Below are positions 26,087 to 35,843 of a stretch of 64,000 bases of DNA, in pieces. The notes under the pieces are model-generated. The model worked only from the letters and a program-made list of their open reading frames with translations, was not told the origin of the DNA and did no database searches. Numbering within the stretch: position 1 is the stretch's first letter; every line of letters starts with the position of its first letter. Both the position numbers and the translations under genes were made by a program. Location: contig JAGRIJ010000037.1 of the NCBI GenBank assembly GCA_020443295.1, positions 1-64,000 on the forward strand, read 5' to 3'. This DNA is from Alphaproteobacteria bacterium (GTDB taxonomy: Bacteria; Pseudomonadota; Alphaproteobacteria; Micavibrionales; Micavibrionaceae).

Positions 26087-27838
26087 ATGACTGTCCCGCC
26101 GCGTTTTCTGGATGAACTCCGTAATCGGCTGACGCTTTCGGATATTATCGGGCGGAAGGTCCGTCTTGTCCGGGCCGGGCGGGAGTTCAAGGGGTGCTGT
26201 CCTTTTCACAGGGAAAAGACGCCCTCGTTCACAGTGAGCGACGACAAGCATTTCTATCATTGTTTCGGATGCGGGGCGCATGGCGATGCCATTGGGTTCC
26301 TGATGCAGCACGATAACCTGTCCTTTATCGATGCGGTTGAAATGCTGGCCGCCGAAGCCGGGATGCAGGTGCCCCAGCAAAACCCGAGCGAAATCGAACA
26401 GTCCCGTAAACAAAAAGATTTATTTTCCCTGATGGAGGAAGCGACACGGTATTACCAGAATTGTCTGCACGAGGCGCGCAACAAAGAGGCGATGGGGTAT
26501 CTTAAAAGCCGCGGGCTTAATGATGAAACCATAGAAGCTTACCGGATCGGTTTTGCGCCTGAGGATCCGCAGGCCGTCAGGCAGGCGCTTTCCGGGAAAG
26601 GGTATCCTGATACGGATCTGTTACAGGCCGGAATTTTGAAAGCTTCCGTCAAAGGCCGGGAGCTGTACGCTTTTTTCCGCGGACGCATCATGTTCCCCGT
26701 CACCGACCGCCGGGGCCGGACGGTTGCATTCGGAGGAAGAATTTTGCCCGATCATTTGCGGGCACCGGATAAAGGGGATTTCAAGCCTCCGAAATATATC
26801 AACTCTCCCGATTCACCTCTTTTTCACAAGAGCCGGGTTTTGTATGGGGAGCCTCATGCGCGGATGGCAGCAGGGAACGGCGAGGCGCCTGTCGTCGTGG
26901 AAGGATATCTTGATGTGATTTCCTGTGCGGTCGCCGGTGTAAAGGGCGCGGTTGCGCCCATGGGAACGGCGCTGACGGAAGAGCAGATCCTTTCCTTGTG
27001 GAAGATGATCCCCGGTCCGGAAAAAGAGCCGCTTTTGTGTTTTGACGGCGATGCGGCGGGGCGGCGGGCCGCAGAAAGGGCGCGTGACCGGCTTTTGCCT
27101 CTGCTTCAGCCCGGCCAAAGCGCCCGTTTTGCTTTTTTGCCCGAGGGGGAGGACCCGGATACGATGATTCGGACACGAGGTGCCGATTCGTTCCGGTCTG
27201 TTCTCGATAAGGCCCTGCCGCTCTGCGATTTTGTATGGCTGAGTCTGACTTCCGGGCGTGTTTTCAATACGCCGGAATCGCAGGCCGGGTTAAAAAAGGA
27301 GCTGATCAATCACATCGCTAAGATTGCGGACAGGGATGTGCAGGCTCTTTACCGTCAGCAACTTATGGAGCGGTTTTCACAGCAGTTTTTCAAGCCTGCC
27401 GGAAGAGCGAAGAGCGCAGGAGCAAACCGCAACGGCGTTCTTCAACACGTTGTGCGGCGTCCGGGCCGGCCTCCGGATCACCGCAAGGCGCTGTCGGGGC
27501 GAATTCTTCTGGCGGCTGTGGTCAATCATCCGCATATCTACGATCAGGTTGAAGAGGTGCTGGGGCGGCTTGAGGTTCATGATCTTCGCCTGGACCGTCT
27601 CCGGCAGGTTCTTGTAACGGTTCTGGCCGATGATTCGAATATTGGAAGCGCGCAATTGATTCCCCTTCTTGAGAGCAGGGGGTTTACAGAGGAAATGCAT
27701 GACATTTTGAGCGAATCTGTTTATGTTCACGCTTCGTTTTGTTCTCCGCGAGCCCGAAAGGAAGATGTGGCCCGTGACTGGATGTCTTACTGGAGAGCGT
27801 TGAACGAAGGGGCGCTAGCGTCTAAAAAAGCCACGTAA
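26087..27838 (+). CDS. dnaG: DNA primase
   Basis: Makes RNA primers at the replication fork. 583 residues from the ATG at 26087, preceded by AAGGGG. The N-terminal zinc-binding domain is CCPFHREKTPSFTV...HCFGCGAHGD (ligands C38, H41, C59, C62). The TOPRIM core has VVVEGYLDVISC (Glu) and LCFDGDAAGRRAA (DxD). The C-terminal helicase-interaction region is divergent, as usual. It forms the classic dnaG-rpoD order with the sigma factor. Confidence 0.97.
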   Translation: MTVPPRFLDELRNRLTLSDIIGRKVRLVRAGREFKGCCPFHREKTPSFTVSDDKHFYHCFGCGAHGDAIGFLMQHDNLSFIDAVEMLAAEAGMQVPQQNPSEIEQSRKQKDLFSLMEEATRYYQNCLHEARNKEAMGYLKSRGLNDETIEAYRIGFAPEDPQAVRQALSGKGYPDTDLLQAGILKASVKGRELYAFFRGRIMFPVTDRRGRTVAFGGRILPDHLRAPDKGDFKPPKYINSPDSPLFHKSRVLYGEPHARMAAGNGEAPVVVEGYLDVISCAVAGVKGAVAPMGTALTEEQILSLWKMIPGPEKEPLLCFDGDAAGRRAAERARDRLLPLLQPGQSARFAFLPEGEDPDTMIRTRGADSFRSVLDKALPLCDFVWLSLTSGRVFNTPESQAGLKKELINHIAKIADRDVQALYRQQLMERFSQQFFKPAGRAKSAGANRNGVLQHVVRRPGRPPDHRKALSGRILLAAVVNHPHIYDQVEEVLGRLEVHDLRLDRLRQVLVTVLADDSNIGSAQLIPLLESRGFTEEMHDILSESVYVHASFCSPRARKEDVARDWMSYWRALNEGALASKKAT

Positions 27839-27971
27839 ACAGGGGTTTTTAGAGGCGTTCGTATCATAAGACAGGAAGATTTTTATTTTTATGAGCCTTA
27901 AAACCGTCCTTCAGGGCGGGTGGTCGGCGTGAAATCTTCTTGAAAAATATGAAAAAACGCGACATAACGCT

Positions 27972-28000
27972 TTGAAATTCATATCAAACGCGCATATCTT
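27972..28000 (+). promoter_or_regulatory. Candidate sigma-70 promoter for rpoD
   Basis: TTGAAA (27972-27977), a 17-base spacer and TATCTT (27995-28000), 55 bases before the rpoD ATG, in the 217-base dnaG-rpoD gap. The rest of that gap holds an AT-rich leader with no other clear feature. Confidence 0.5.
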
Positions 28001-28054
28001 ACAGTCTTTGGGTAAGGCGAGTCGACAGTTTTTAGGAAGTTGGGGGTCCAGAAT

Positions 28055-30115
28055 ATGGCCGGAAAATCGAACGTTAAACAAAAAAAGAAGCAAGAAAAAG
28101 CGACGCCGTCGCCTGACGTTCTTACGGGCATTGTCAAGAAGCTTCTTACCGCCGGCGAGAAGAAGGGGTTTTTGACTCACGACCAGATCAACAAGGCATT
28201 GCCGGGAAAAAGTTTTTCTGCCGAACAGATCGAAGATGTTTATTCCAGCCTTACCGAGCAGGGAATCCAGATCGTCAAAAGCGAAGACGAGTATGAGGGG
28301 GCGGAGTCGAGCGATGAGTCTTCGTCTGACGATTCTTCCGAGCAGGAGAGCGATTACGAGGCGGGCGGTAATATCGCCGATGATGATACCGGCCGTACGG
28401 ATGATCCCGTACGCATGTACCTGCGCGAGATGGGAGCGGTCGAGCTTCTTTCACGCGAGGGTGAGATTGCGATCGCCAAGCGGATCGAGGCCGGGCGCGA
28501 GTTAATGATCGGCGGGATCTGCGAAAGCCCGCTTGCCATCGAATCCATTATTGCCTGGTACCAAGCGCTGCAGGACGGGGATATTCTTCTGCGGGAAGTC
28601 ATCGACCTTGAGGCAACCTACAATCAAGGGCCGGATTCCGAAGGGACCGGTTTTGAGAAGGACGAAGAGCCTGAGTCCGAACCTGTGAAGGAGGCCAAAA
28701 AACCCAAGAAGGGGGCACCCCTCAAGGCCGAGCCAGCGCCGGCAAAGAAAGCTTCCGGCAAGGCGGCGAAAGGTGAAGAGTCCGAAGAAGAAGCTCCGCA
28801 GGATCCCGACGCCGATCCCGAAGCGGATATGATGGATGACGAGAGCAACCTGTCCCTTTCCGCCATGGAAGAGGAGCTTGCGCCGGTTGTCTTCGAGATT
28901 TTTGGGAAAATCCAGAAGACGTACAAGAAGATGCGCAAAGTTCAGGAAGAGCGGATGGAGTCGCTCACCAAGGGCAAGAAGCCGCCTGCGGATGTCGACA
29001 AGAAATACAACAAGCTCAAAGGCGAGATGGTTACGCATATGAATGACGTCCATCTCAACAACGCGCGGATCGAACAGCTGATCGACAGTCTTTACAGGAT
29101 CAATAAAGAGCTGGTTGCCATTGAGGGCAAACTGATGCGTCTTGCCGTGGATTGCGGAGTCAAGCGCGAGCGGTTCCTTGAGGAATATTTCGGGTCCGAA
29201 CTGGACAAAAAGTGGCTTACGCGCGTCAAGAAGCTCAAGGATCGCGGCTGGTCCAAATTTGCCGACAAGAACGAGGATTCTATCAAGTCCATGCGCGAGC
29301 AAATTGCTGGCATTTCCGATGAAGCCATGCTGCCGATTGCCGAATTCCGCCGGATCGTCAGCACAGTTAAAAAGGGTGAAACGGAAGCCAGCCGGGCGAA
29401 GAAGGAAATGGTCGAGGCTAACCTGCGCCTGGTGATTTCGATTGCGAAGAAATATACCAACCGCGGCCTGCAGTTCCTTGATCTGATCCAGGAAGGAAAT
29501 ATCGGTCTGATGAAAGCGGTCGATAAATTCGAATACCGCCGCGGCTACAAATTCTCGACTTATGCGACGTGGTGGATCCGGCAGGCGATTACGCGCTCGA
29601 TTGCCGATCAGGCGCGCACAATCCGTATTCCGGTACACATGATCGAGACGATTAACAAGCTGGTTCGGACTTCGCGCCAGATGATGCACGAGATCGGCCG
29701 CGAACCGACGCCCGAGGAACTTGCCGAACGGCTGCACATGCCCCTTGATAAAGTCCGCAAGGTTCTCAAGATCGCCAAGGAGCCTGTCTCTCTTGAAACG
29801 CCGATCGGGGACGAAGAGGATTCATCGCTGGGTGATTTCATTGAGGACAAAAACGCGATTCTGCCGATTGAAAGCGCAATCCATTCCAATCTGCGGGAAA
29901 CGACCACGCGGGTTCTGGCGTCCCTGACACCGCGGGAAGAGCGCGTTTTGCGCATGCGTTTCGGGATCGGGATGAATACCGATCACACGCTGGAGGAGGT
30001 TGGGCAGCAGTTCAACGTCACCCGCGAGCGGATTCGCCAGATCGAAGCCAAGGCGCTTCGCAAGCTCAAGCACCCCAGCCGTTCGCGAAAGCTGCGGAGC
30101 TTTCTGGATACTTAA
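28055..30115 (+). CDS. rpoD: RNA polymerase primary sigma factor (sigma-70)
   Basis: Directs RNA polymerase to housekeeping promoters. 686 residues from the ATG at 28055. Domains in order: region 1.1 (about 20-85), an acidic linker, region 1.2 ([22 protein letters not shown]), a long Glu/Lys-rich non-conserved region with [24 protein letters not shown] low complexity, region 2 ([38 protein letters not shown]), region 3, and region 4 with the [23 protein letters not shown]. All are typical for the alphaproteobacterial primary sigma. Confidence 0.98.
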   Translation: MAGKSNVKQKKKQEKATPSPDVLTGIVKKLLTAGEKKGFLTHDQINKALPGKSFSAEQIEDVYSSLTEQGIQIVKSEDEYEGAESSDESSSDDSSEQESDYEAGGNIADDDTGRTDDPVRMYLREMGAVELLSREGEIAIAKRIEAGRELMIGGICESPLAIESIIAWYQALQDGDILLREVIDLEATYNQGPDSEGTGFEKDEEPESEPVKEAKKPKKGAPLKAEPAPAKKASGKAAKGEESEEEAPQDPDADPEADMMDDESNLSLSAMEEELAPVVFEIFGKIQKTYKKMRKVQEERMESLTKGKKPPADVDKKYNKLKGEMVTHMNDVHLNNARIEQLIDSLYRINKELVAIEGKLMRLAVDCGVKRERFLEEYFGSELDKKWLTRVKKLKDRGWSKFADKNEDSIKSMREQIAGISDEAMLPIAEFRRIVSTVKKGETEASRAKKEMVEANLRLVISIAKKYTNRGLQFLDLIQEGNIGLMKAVDKFEYRRGYKFSTYATWWIRQAITRSIADQARTIRIPVHMIETINKLVRTSRQMMHEIGREPTPEELAERLHMPLDKVRKVLKIAKEPVSLETPIGDEEDSSLGDFIEDKNAILPIESAIHSNLRETTTRVLASLTPREERVLRMRFGIGMNTDHTLEEVGQQFNVTRERIRQIEAKALRKLKHPSRSRKLRSFLDT

Positions 30116-30271
30116 GCTCAAGCCTGTTTTTTTGTGGCCCGGTTTTTGCTTCAGCGATGCCATGGCGTTTTCCTTTTCGGGCGCTATAAAAGTTGTCGCA
30201 AAGATTTATTCATGTTAAATTCCGGCGCTGTTTTAGGGCGCATGGTATTCATTGAAAGAGGCCACAGACCG

Positions 30272-31078
30272 ATGCAATTATCCCTCCGCAGACGCATTAC
30301 CGGCGCACTTCCGCAACCTGTCCGTTACGGTCTTCGCCGCATTATTTACAGGGGCCATGCCCTGACCTGTCCGTTATGCGAAGCGCAGGTCAGCACCTAT
30401 ATTTCTCATGGGGCGGATTTTGAAGTTCTTTACCGCCGCAAGGTCGTAGGCGGAATGATCCGCGAGCACGATCAGTGCCCGGCTTGCCGCAGCGCGGACC
30501 GGACGCGCCTGATGATGCTTTATCTCAAAAACGTTTCCGGGGTGGGGGTCAAGCCACTTCGGATCCTGCATATTGCCCCGGATTTCGGGCTTTATCTTTG
30601 GTTCAAGCGTCACCGGAATGTTGATTACGTCGCATCCGATCTTGATCTTGCGCGGTACAGGCATATCGAGAATATCCAGAAAGCGGACATTACCGCTATG
30701 CCGTTCAAGGATAACGATTTCGATATCGTTATTTGCTCGCATGTTCTTGAGCATATTCCCGACGATCGCAAGGCTATGAGTGAGATTTTGCGGGTTCTCA
30801 AGCCTAGCGGGAAGGCGATGCTCATGGTGCCGCTTGCCACGGATGGGCAGGGGACCGAGGAAGATCCGTCGATCAATGATCCCCGCGAGCAGGAGCAGCG
30901 TTTCGGCCAGTGGGACCATGTGCGGCTTTACGGCAAGGACGATTTCATCTCCCGGCTCAGTGGGGCCGGTTTTACGGTCAAGCCGTTTAACGGTTATGAT
31001 CTTTTTCCTGAAGAGGCCAAGGATTTGCTTCTCAATCCGCAGGAGACACTGGTTGTTTGCGAAAAATCAAACGCGTAA
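30272..31078 (+). CDS. SAM-dependent methyltransferase with N-terminal zinc-ribbon-like Cys pairs
   Basis: 268 residues from the ATG at 30272. Two CxxC pairs (CPLC 33-36, CPAC 69-72) suggest a zinc-binding region. A class I methyltransferase fold follows: RILHIAPDFGL in the motif I position, DYVASDLDL, ADITAMPFKDNDFDIVICSH and HVLEHIPDDRKAMSEILRVL, as in the type 11 group. Motif I lacks the usual GxGxG run. The substrate is unknown. Alternative starts at 30242 and earlier exist; 30272 was chosen because homologous-looking sequence begins with MQLSLRRR and AGAGG lies upstream. Confidence 0.85.
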   Translation: MQLSLRRRITGALPQPVRYGLRRIIYRGHALTCPLCEAQVSTYISHGADFEVLYRRKVVGGMIREHDQCPACRSADRTRLMMLYLKNVSGVGVKPLRILHIAPDFGLYLWFKRHRNVDYVASDLDLARYRHIENIQKADITAMPFKDNDFDIVICSHVLEHIPDDRKAMSEILRVLKPSGKAMLMVPLATDGQGTEEDPSINDPREQEQRFGQWDHVRLYGKDDFISRLSGAGFTVKPFNGYDLFPEEAKDLLLNPQETLVVCEKSNA

Positions 31079-31111
31079 CTCTTTGTTTTTTCTCTTTAAA
31101 TCATCTCCCTG

Positions 31112-31139
31112 TTTTCATGCGAAGGGTCGGTGGTATAAT
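31112..31139 (+). promoter_or_regulatory. Candidate promoter with consensus -10
   Basis: A perfect TATAAT (31134-31139) with a weak -35 TTTTCA 16 bases upstream (31112-31117), about 70 bases before the exported protein at 31212. Confidence 0.45.
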
Positions 31140-31211
31140 AAGAGTATAAGCTTAGATCGTCTCGCATTCACACGCGGCGCCGTCACTCATTTCATTCAGA
31201 AAGTCTTTGCC

Positions 31212-31814
31212 ATGCATCATGTTCTTTTCGTTCTTTGTGCTCTTTTCGCAACAAGCGTTTTTTCGCTGCCTGTGCAGGCGATGAGCGAGGAGGAGGTTCC
31301 CATCGTCAATGAAATGGTGGTTCTTGATGAAACGAAAGCCAATAATTTCGTAAACAGCCTTGATGATCTGGCCGCTTTCCGGCAGAAGCTCGGCGATGAA
31401 GGACGGGACGATCCCCTGCGTATCCGGCCTAATATTCTGGCGGAAAAAAACTATGCTCCCTATCGCCACGCAGTCGAGAAGATGAAAAGCGAATCCCCCG
31501 AAGATTACGATGCCATCAAACAGCTGGCCTATCTGCACGAATTTACGTCCGCCGAAGATTGGGCGGAGACGGCTGACGGGGTGTTGTTGACGTATTTTTA
31601 TATCCAAGAGGAAAAGGAAGGGCGCACGATTGAAGATAAGATGCGCGAGCAACTTCGCCCGGATATGCTTAAGATGATTCCCAAAGACCAGATGTACCGG
31701 GTTGATCAGGCCCTTAAGATGGCGCACAAGATCAACGAAGTTCCCGAAGAGAACGAGCGGATCGTCCGTTCGTTGTTGCCGGTTCTGGAAGTGGGCCTCC
31801 GCAAGAATCTCTGA
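31212..31814 (+). CDS. Hypothetical exported protein
   Basis: 200 residues. A clear signal peptide (MHHVLFVLCALFATSVFSL, cleaved after VQA) is followed by a highly charged, helical mature part with no recognised domain (DETKANNFVNSLDDLAAFR, EKMKSESPEDYDAIKQLAYL). There are no cysteines in the mature part. It ends six bases before the convergent patatin gene. Confidence 0.75.
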   Translation: MHHVLFVLCALFATSVFSLPVQAMSEEEVPIVNEMVVLDETKANNFVNSLDDLAAFRQKLGDEGRDDPLRIRPNILAEKNYAPYRHAVEKMKSESPEDYDAIKQLAYLHEFTSAEDWAETADGVLLTYFYIQEEKEGRTIEDKMREQLRPDMLKMIPKDQMYRVDQALKMAHKINEVPEENERIVRSLLPVLEVGLRKNL

Positions 31815-31820
31815 TTAGAA

Positions 31821-32948
31821 CTAGATCGTTCCTTCAGGTTCGGGGAGGGTGGACGGGTCGCAGGCCGGTTTTGGGCGGGGGCTGGATCTTTCGCAGTGCT
31901 CGTGCTCGTCGGCCAGCTCGTCCTGAGTTTTCAGTTTATTCGCCATCAGGAATTCGACAAAGCAATCAAGACGGTGGCGTTCGGCTTTCAGAAGTTCTTC
32001 GGCACGTTCCTCCAGCCGGGCGATATTTTCCTTTGACGCATCGTCGAAATCGTCGCTTGGTCCGGGTTTGTCGGGAGACTGGCGGCGGAGATCGGTTTGC
32101 ATCCTGATATAATCTCTTTCCAGAAGCGTGCGCATGATGTAGTCGTGCGAACGCATGCTGCCCAGATTAATATGCACCGTGGGCGAGGCCCAGCGAATGA
32201 TCCCGGCATTGCGAAGGGCATGAACATCCAGAGGACGTTCAGTTTCCCCGGAGCCCAGCGACAGAACAACGTATTGGTGGGTATCGCCGTAACGCCGGAC
32301 GGCGTCCGCGTAGAGCATCAGGGCGGGGTTGTTGGCGAAATTGCCGCCGTCAATCAGGTGCGAGGGTTCGCCGAGCATGTTATGGGCGGTATAGACGTTG
32401 AAATAGGACTGGGCGGAGCTTGTGGCGCGCGCGACATCAAACAGCGAATAATCCTTGCTGCGCGGATCTGTACCCTGAGCCCGGTCCGACGGGTCGGTGA
32501 AATTTCCGCGGGCGTCCCATGATTTAAAGAGTTTTTCTTTCCGCCGAACGATGTCATAGGAAGAGACAAGAAGGTCATTGTCGAGATCGGAGAGTTTCAA
32601 ATCTCCGAAGACCCGGCGCAGAACATGATCAAGGTGTTTTCCGTCGTATTTGGTCGTAAACAGATTGGGCAGGTCGATATTGAAGGTGCGGGAGAGGAAG
32701 CCTTTGCGGAAAATCTCCGGTCCTTCCACAACGAAAAGGTTTTTTGTTTCTCCTGCGGTGAGGATCGGTTTTCCGTTTACAAGCGAGGTTGCCGTGACAA
32801 TCTGGCCGCCTGCGGAAGCTCCGGCGCTCATGTAAAAACGGGACTGGACCGGGACGCCCATCCGGGTTTCGACATATTCCAGGATCCGGCTGGGGATAAT
32901 GCCGCGGATGCCGCCGCCATCGACAGAAAGAAGGGGAACGATACTCAT
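31821..32948 (-). CDS. Patatin-like phospholipase
   Basis: Lipid acyl hydrolase with a Ser-Asp dyad. 375 residues: SVDGGGIRGIIPSRIL oxyanion loop (residues 8-23), nucleophile elbow GASAG (S45) and the DGG motif IDGGNFANNPA (D200). All catalytic parts are intact. No signal peptide, so probably cytoplasmic or membrane-associated. It has the domain type used as effector in some CBASS systems, but no cyclase or other CBASS gene is adjacent, so a housekeeping lipase role is equally possible. Confidence 0.92.
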   Translation of the reverse strand: MSIVPLLSVDGGGIRGIIPSRILEYVETRMGVPVQSRFYMSAGASAGGQIVTATSLVNGKPILTAGETKNLFVVEGPEIFRKGFLSRTFNIDLPNLFTTKYDGKHLDHVLRRVFGDLKLSDLDNDLLVSSYDIVRRKEKLFKSWDARGNFTDPSDRAQGTDPRSKDYSLFDVARATSSAQSYFNVYTAHNMLGEPSHLIDGGNFANNPALMLYADAVRRYGDTHQYVVLSLGSGETERPLDVHALRNAGIIRWASPTVHINLGSMRSHDYIMRTLLERDYIRMQTDLRRQSPDKPGPSDDFDDASKENIARLEERAEELLKAERHRLDCFVEFLMANKLKTQDELADEHEHCERSSPRPKPACDPSTLPEPEGTI

Positions 32949-33075
32949 AAATACCCGCCCATGCTATTTCTTTGGGCTTATCTTAGGGGGCCGGGACTTT
33001 TTAGGCAAGTTTCGCGGAGGTTGAAAAGCCTTTATCTCGCGGATCAACCGTATTATAAGCTAGAATTGATTGGAA

Positions 33076-33152
33076 GGGCCTGTAGCTCAGTTGGTTAGAG
33101 CAGTCCGCTCATAACGGATTGGTCGTAGGTTCAAGTCCTACCGGGCCCACCA
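33076..33152 (+). tRNA. tRNA with CAU anticodon, probably tRNA-Ile2
   Basis: The acceptor stem GGGCCTG pairs with CGGGCCC, then A and an encoded CCA. The anticodon stem GTCCG/CGGAT encloses the loop CTCATAA (anticodon CAT). The body (GTAGCTCAGTTGGTTAGAGC and the overall GGGCCTG acceptor) resembles the lysidine-modified tRNA-Ile2 of alphaproteobacteria rather than elongator Met, but this is a judgement. Confidence 0.9.
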
Positions 33153-33190
33153 TCTTTACCGCACGCGGGCAGATCCTGAACGATGAAGAT

Positions 33191-34735
33191 ATGACCAAAT
33201 CAAAAGGCATGGTTGCGGCAGGACACGAGCTTACGGCGAAAGCCGGGGTTGAGGTTCTGAATGAAGGGGGGAATGCCTTTGACGCGATTTTAGCGTCGCT
33301 TGCGGCCTCGTGTGTTTGTGAACCGATTTTATCATCCTTTGCGGGCGGCGGATTTCTGCTTGCTTCTCCCGCGGAGGGCGAGTCCCGCATTTACGATTTT
33401 TTTGTTAAAACCCCGCAGCGTCCTGAAGACCAAGGGAGCATGGACTTCAAGGATGTCGATGTCTATTACGGTTCGGTCACGCAGAAATTTCATATTGGCA
33501 AGGCGTCGGCGGGTGTTCCGGGAGTCGTACTGGGGCTGTTTGAAATTCACAAGGATCTGGGCTTTATGCCCATGAAGGAGATTTTAGCGCCCGCGATTGA
33601 TTATGCGCGCAAAGGGGTGCGCACGAACGCTTATCAGGCGTTTTTGTTTCAAGTGGTTCGCGATATCCTGGCGACCGATCAGACCTGTACGCGATTGTTT
33701 ACCAGCCCGCACGCCGATGATTTGTTGCTGCAGGAAGGGGATCTTATGATTCTGCCCGAGATGGCGGATTTTATGGAATCGCTGGCGATCGAGGGGCCGG
33801 ATCTCTTCTACCGCGGTGACATCGCGCAGACCGTTGCCGGAGAGATGGAGGAGGGGGGGCTGATCACCCGGGCCGATCTTGAACAGTATGACGTGGCGCG
33901 CCGGGAGCCTTTGTCGGTGGATTATCATGGAGCACAGATTGAAATGAACGCTCCCCCTTCCGCCGGCGGGTTGCTGATCGCCTTTGGGCTTAAGCTGCTT
34001 GAGCAGATGGATATCGCCAAGTGCGATCATAACAGCGAGGCGTATTTGCAGATTCTTGCACAGGTTATGGATATGACGCAAAAGGCGCGGCTTGAGAAGG
34101 AAACTCTGGGATGCCTTAAATCGTGTTTTCTGGAGCCGGATTTTATCGAGACGTACCGGGCTGAATTCGCCGGGCGGCCTGCCGTGTCCAGAGGGACAAC
34201 GCATATCAGCGCCATTGATGCGGACCGGAACATGGCGAGCATGACGGTTTCTATCGGGGAGGGCAGCGGCTACATCATTCCCGGCACTGCCATTCAAATG
34301 AACAACATGCTGGGGGAGAAGGATCTGAACCCCGCGGGATTTCATAACTGGGAGCCGGGCGAGCGGCTGTGTTCGATGATGACTCCGACCATGATCAAGT
34401 GGCCGGACGGCCGTCAGGTCGCGACCGGAACCGGCGGCGCCAACCGTATCCGCACCGCGATGCTGCAGCAGATCGTCAAACTGGTCGATTACAACCTGTC
34501 GATCGAGGAGTCTGTCAAAACGCCGCGAATCCATCTCGAGGACCGGCAACTGGATATGGAGGGTTGCTTTGACGGGTCTTTTGAGAATTTGCTCTCGCGC
34601 TATCCCAATCACAATGTCTGGGAAGGGTTGAGCATGTTTTTCGGAGGCATTCACTCTGTCGGGTTTGACGCCAGAGGCATTAACGGATGCGGCGATCCCC
34701 GGCGGGACGGATTTGCCATGAGCACGTCAGTTTAA
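33191..34735 (+). CDS. Gamma-glutamyltransferase family protein without signal peptide
   Basis: Ntn-hydrolase that cleaves gamma-glutamyl bonds such as in glutathione. 514 residues. The large-subunit features EVLNEGGNAFDAILASLAAS and FAGGGFLLA, and the autoprocessing site SRGTTHISAIDADRN (T336 the predicted N-terminal nucleophile of the small subunit), are present. The GTAIQMNNMLGEKDL and TGTGGANRIRTAMLQQI segments are family typical. Unlike classic Ggt there is no signal peptide: the protein begins MTKSKGMVAAGHELTAKAG. It starts 38 bases after the tRNA. Confidence 0.92.
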   Translation: MTKSKGMVAAGHELTAKAGVEVLNEGGNAFDAILASLAASCVCEPILSSFAGGGFLLASPAEGESRIYDFFVKTPQRPEDQGSMDFKDVDVYYGSVTQKFHIGKASAGVPGVVLGLFEIHKDLGFMPMKEILAPAIDYARKGVRTNAYQAFLFQVVRDILATDQTCTRLFTSPHADDLLLQEGDLMILPEMADFMESLAIEGPDLFYRGDIAQTVAGEMEEGGLITRADLEQYDVARREPLSVDYHGAQIEMNAPPSAGGLLIAFGLKLLEQMDIAKCDHNSEAYLQILAQVMDMTQKARLEKETLGCLKSCFLEPDFIETYRAEFAGRPAVSRGTTHISAIDADRNMASMTVSIGEGSGYIIPGTAIQMNNMLGEKDLNPAGFHNWEPGERLCSMMTPTMIKWPDGRQVATGTGGANRIRTAMLQQIVKLVDYNLSIEESVKTPRIHLEDRQLDMEGCFDGSFENLLSRYPNHNVWEGLSMFFGGIHSVGFDARGINGCGDPRRDGFAMSTSV

Positions 34736-34876
34736 GCCCTGTAAGGCTCAATATTTACAGAATTTCCCGCTTGCTGTAGTGTTGCCTTTCCCCACGAAGC
34801 TGATAGATGGGTGTATTCAAAGCCATTGCGTTGACCTCGCTGAGGGGAGTGGAAACTCTTCTGTAGGAGCGCTGTC

Positions 34877-35659
34877 ATGCTTTTGCGCCTGTTTGTTCTG
34901 GTTTTTCTTGCGACTGTCTTGTTGACTTCTATCGCTGCCCCGGCGTCCTATGCGCAGAATGAGGAGGTTGAGCCGCAAAACGAAGACGAGGATGAGTTTA
35001 TGAGCGTCGATTCCCTTTTGCCGCCCGTGAGCGCCGAGGGATATCACGAGTCGATCAAGTGTATCGACGTCAATTTCCTGGGAGAATCCTTCGCGGACAA
35101 ACGGCAGGACGCCCAGTCAAAACACTATTTCCAGCTGGGGTCAAAAAAAGCATGGATTTTCGCGCGCGCGCTGGGCAGAAATTTGGGATTCAGCGATGAA
35201 GATTTTCAGAAAGAAGAGAAATTGACCGGAAATGCCGAAGCTCAAAAGATGATTAAAGATCCGGCATATTACCGCAGCAATATAGGGCGTTGCCAGCGGC
35301 TTGGCCTGATTTACGGGGATCCTCTGGCCAGCCTTAACGAAGATCCGCCGCCTCAGGCGGGTAAGGGGAATTCCAATTCCAATCAAAAGCAAATACAGGC
35401 CGCGATTAATGACAAGTTTATGCAGTGGGCGATGTCGTGGATGATCGACCGCTATGTTCCGGGCAGCGCGAAGATCGAACGGCTGGATTGCGGGGCCGGC
35501 GGCTGCGAGGCGTATGGCAGTTTCACCTTTACACGGGGCAATGCCAGCGCGTCTATTCCTTTTGAGGCCGAGGCGCCTGAGACTGCTCCCAACACGTTTA
35601 TCATCGGCAGGCTTTGCTATTCCGATACGACCACAGGCACGGCGGATTGCGTTAATTAG
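34877..35659 (+). CDS. Hypothetical exported protein
   Basis: 260 residues with a signal peptide (MLLRLFVLVFLATVLLTSIA, cleaved near SYAQ). The mature part has an acidic start (EPQNEDEDEFMSVDSLLPPV), then helical segments, a Gln/Asn-rich stretch and four to five cysteines toward the C-terminus (LDCGAGGCEAYG, GRLCYSDTTTGTADC), likely disulfide-bonded. No known domain. Start ATG at 34877 behind GTAGGAG. Confidence 0.75.
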   Translation: MLLRLFVLVFLATVLLTSIAAPASYAQNEEVEPQNEDEDEFMSVDSLLPPVSAEGYHESIKCIDVNFLGESFADKRQDAQSKHYFQLGSKKAWIFARALGRNLGFSDEDFQKEEKLTGNAEAQKMIKDPAYYRSNIGRCQRLGLIYGDPLASLNEDPPPQAGKGNSNSNQKQIQAAINDKFMQWAMSWMIDRYVPGSAKIERLDCGAGGCEAYGSFTFTRGNASASIPFEAEAPETAPNTFIIGRLCYSDTTTGTADCVN

Positions 35660-35843
35660 TAGGGCTGTTTGTTGAATTGTTTTTCGAGGTAAAGACCGTA
35701 TTCTTTCCTGAAAATCAGGGTTTTACGGCTTATGCCAGAGGCTTTGGGCTATTTTTCTGGTGTTGAAGTTATGGAATGCATTAAAATAAAGCCAGTTATT
35801 TTATTATGGTAAAAACTTAAGTATTTATAGGGGTGTAAAGTCC

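Noticed and set aside
31821..32948. Complete CBASS operon around the patatin
   Set aside because: The neighbours are an exported orphan and a tRNA; no cyclase, E1/E2 or JAB-like gene is present.
33076..33152. Elongator tRNA-Met
   Set aside because: The anticodon is CAT but the GGGCCTG acceptor stem matches tRNA-Ile2 better; the label is left as probable.
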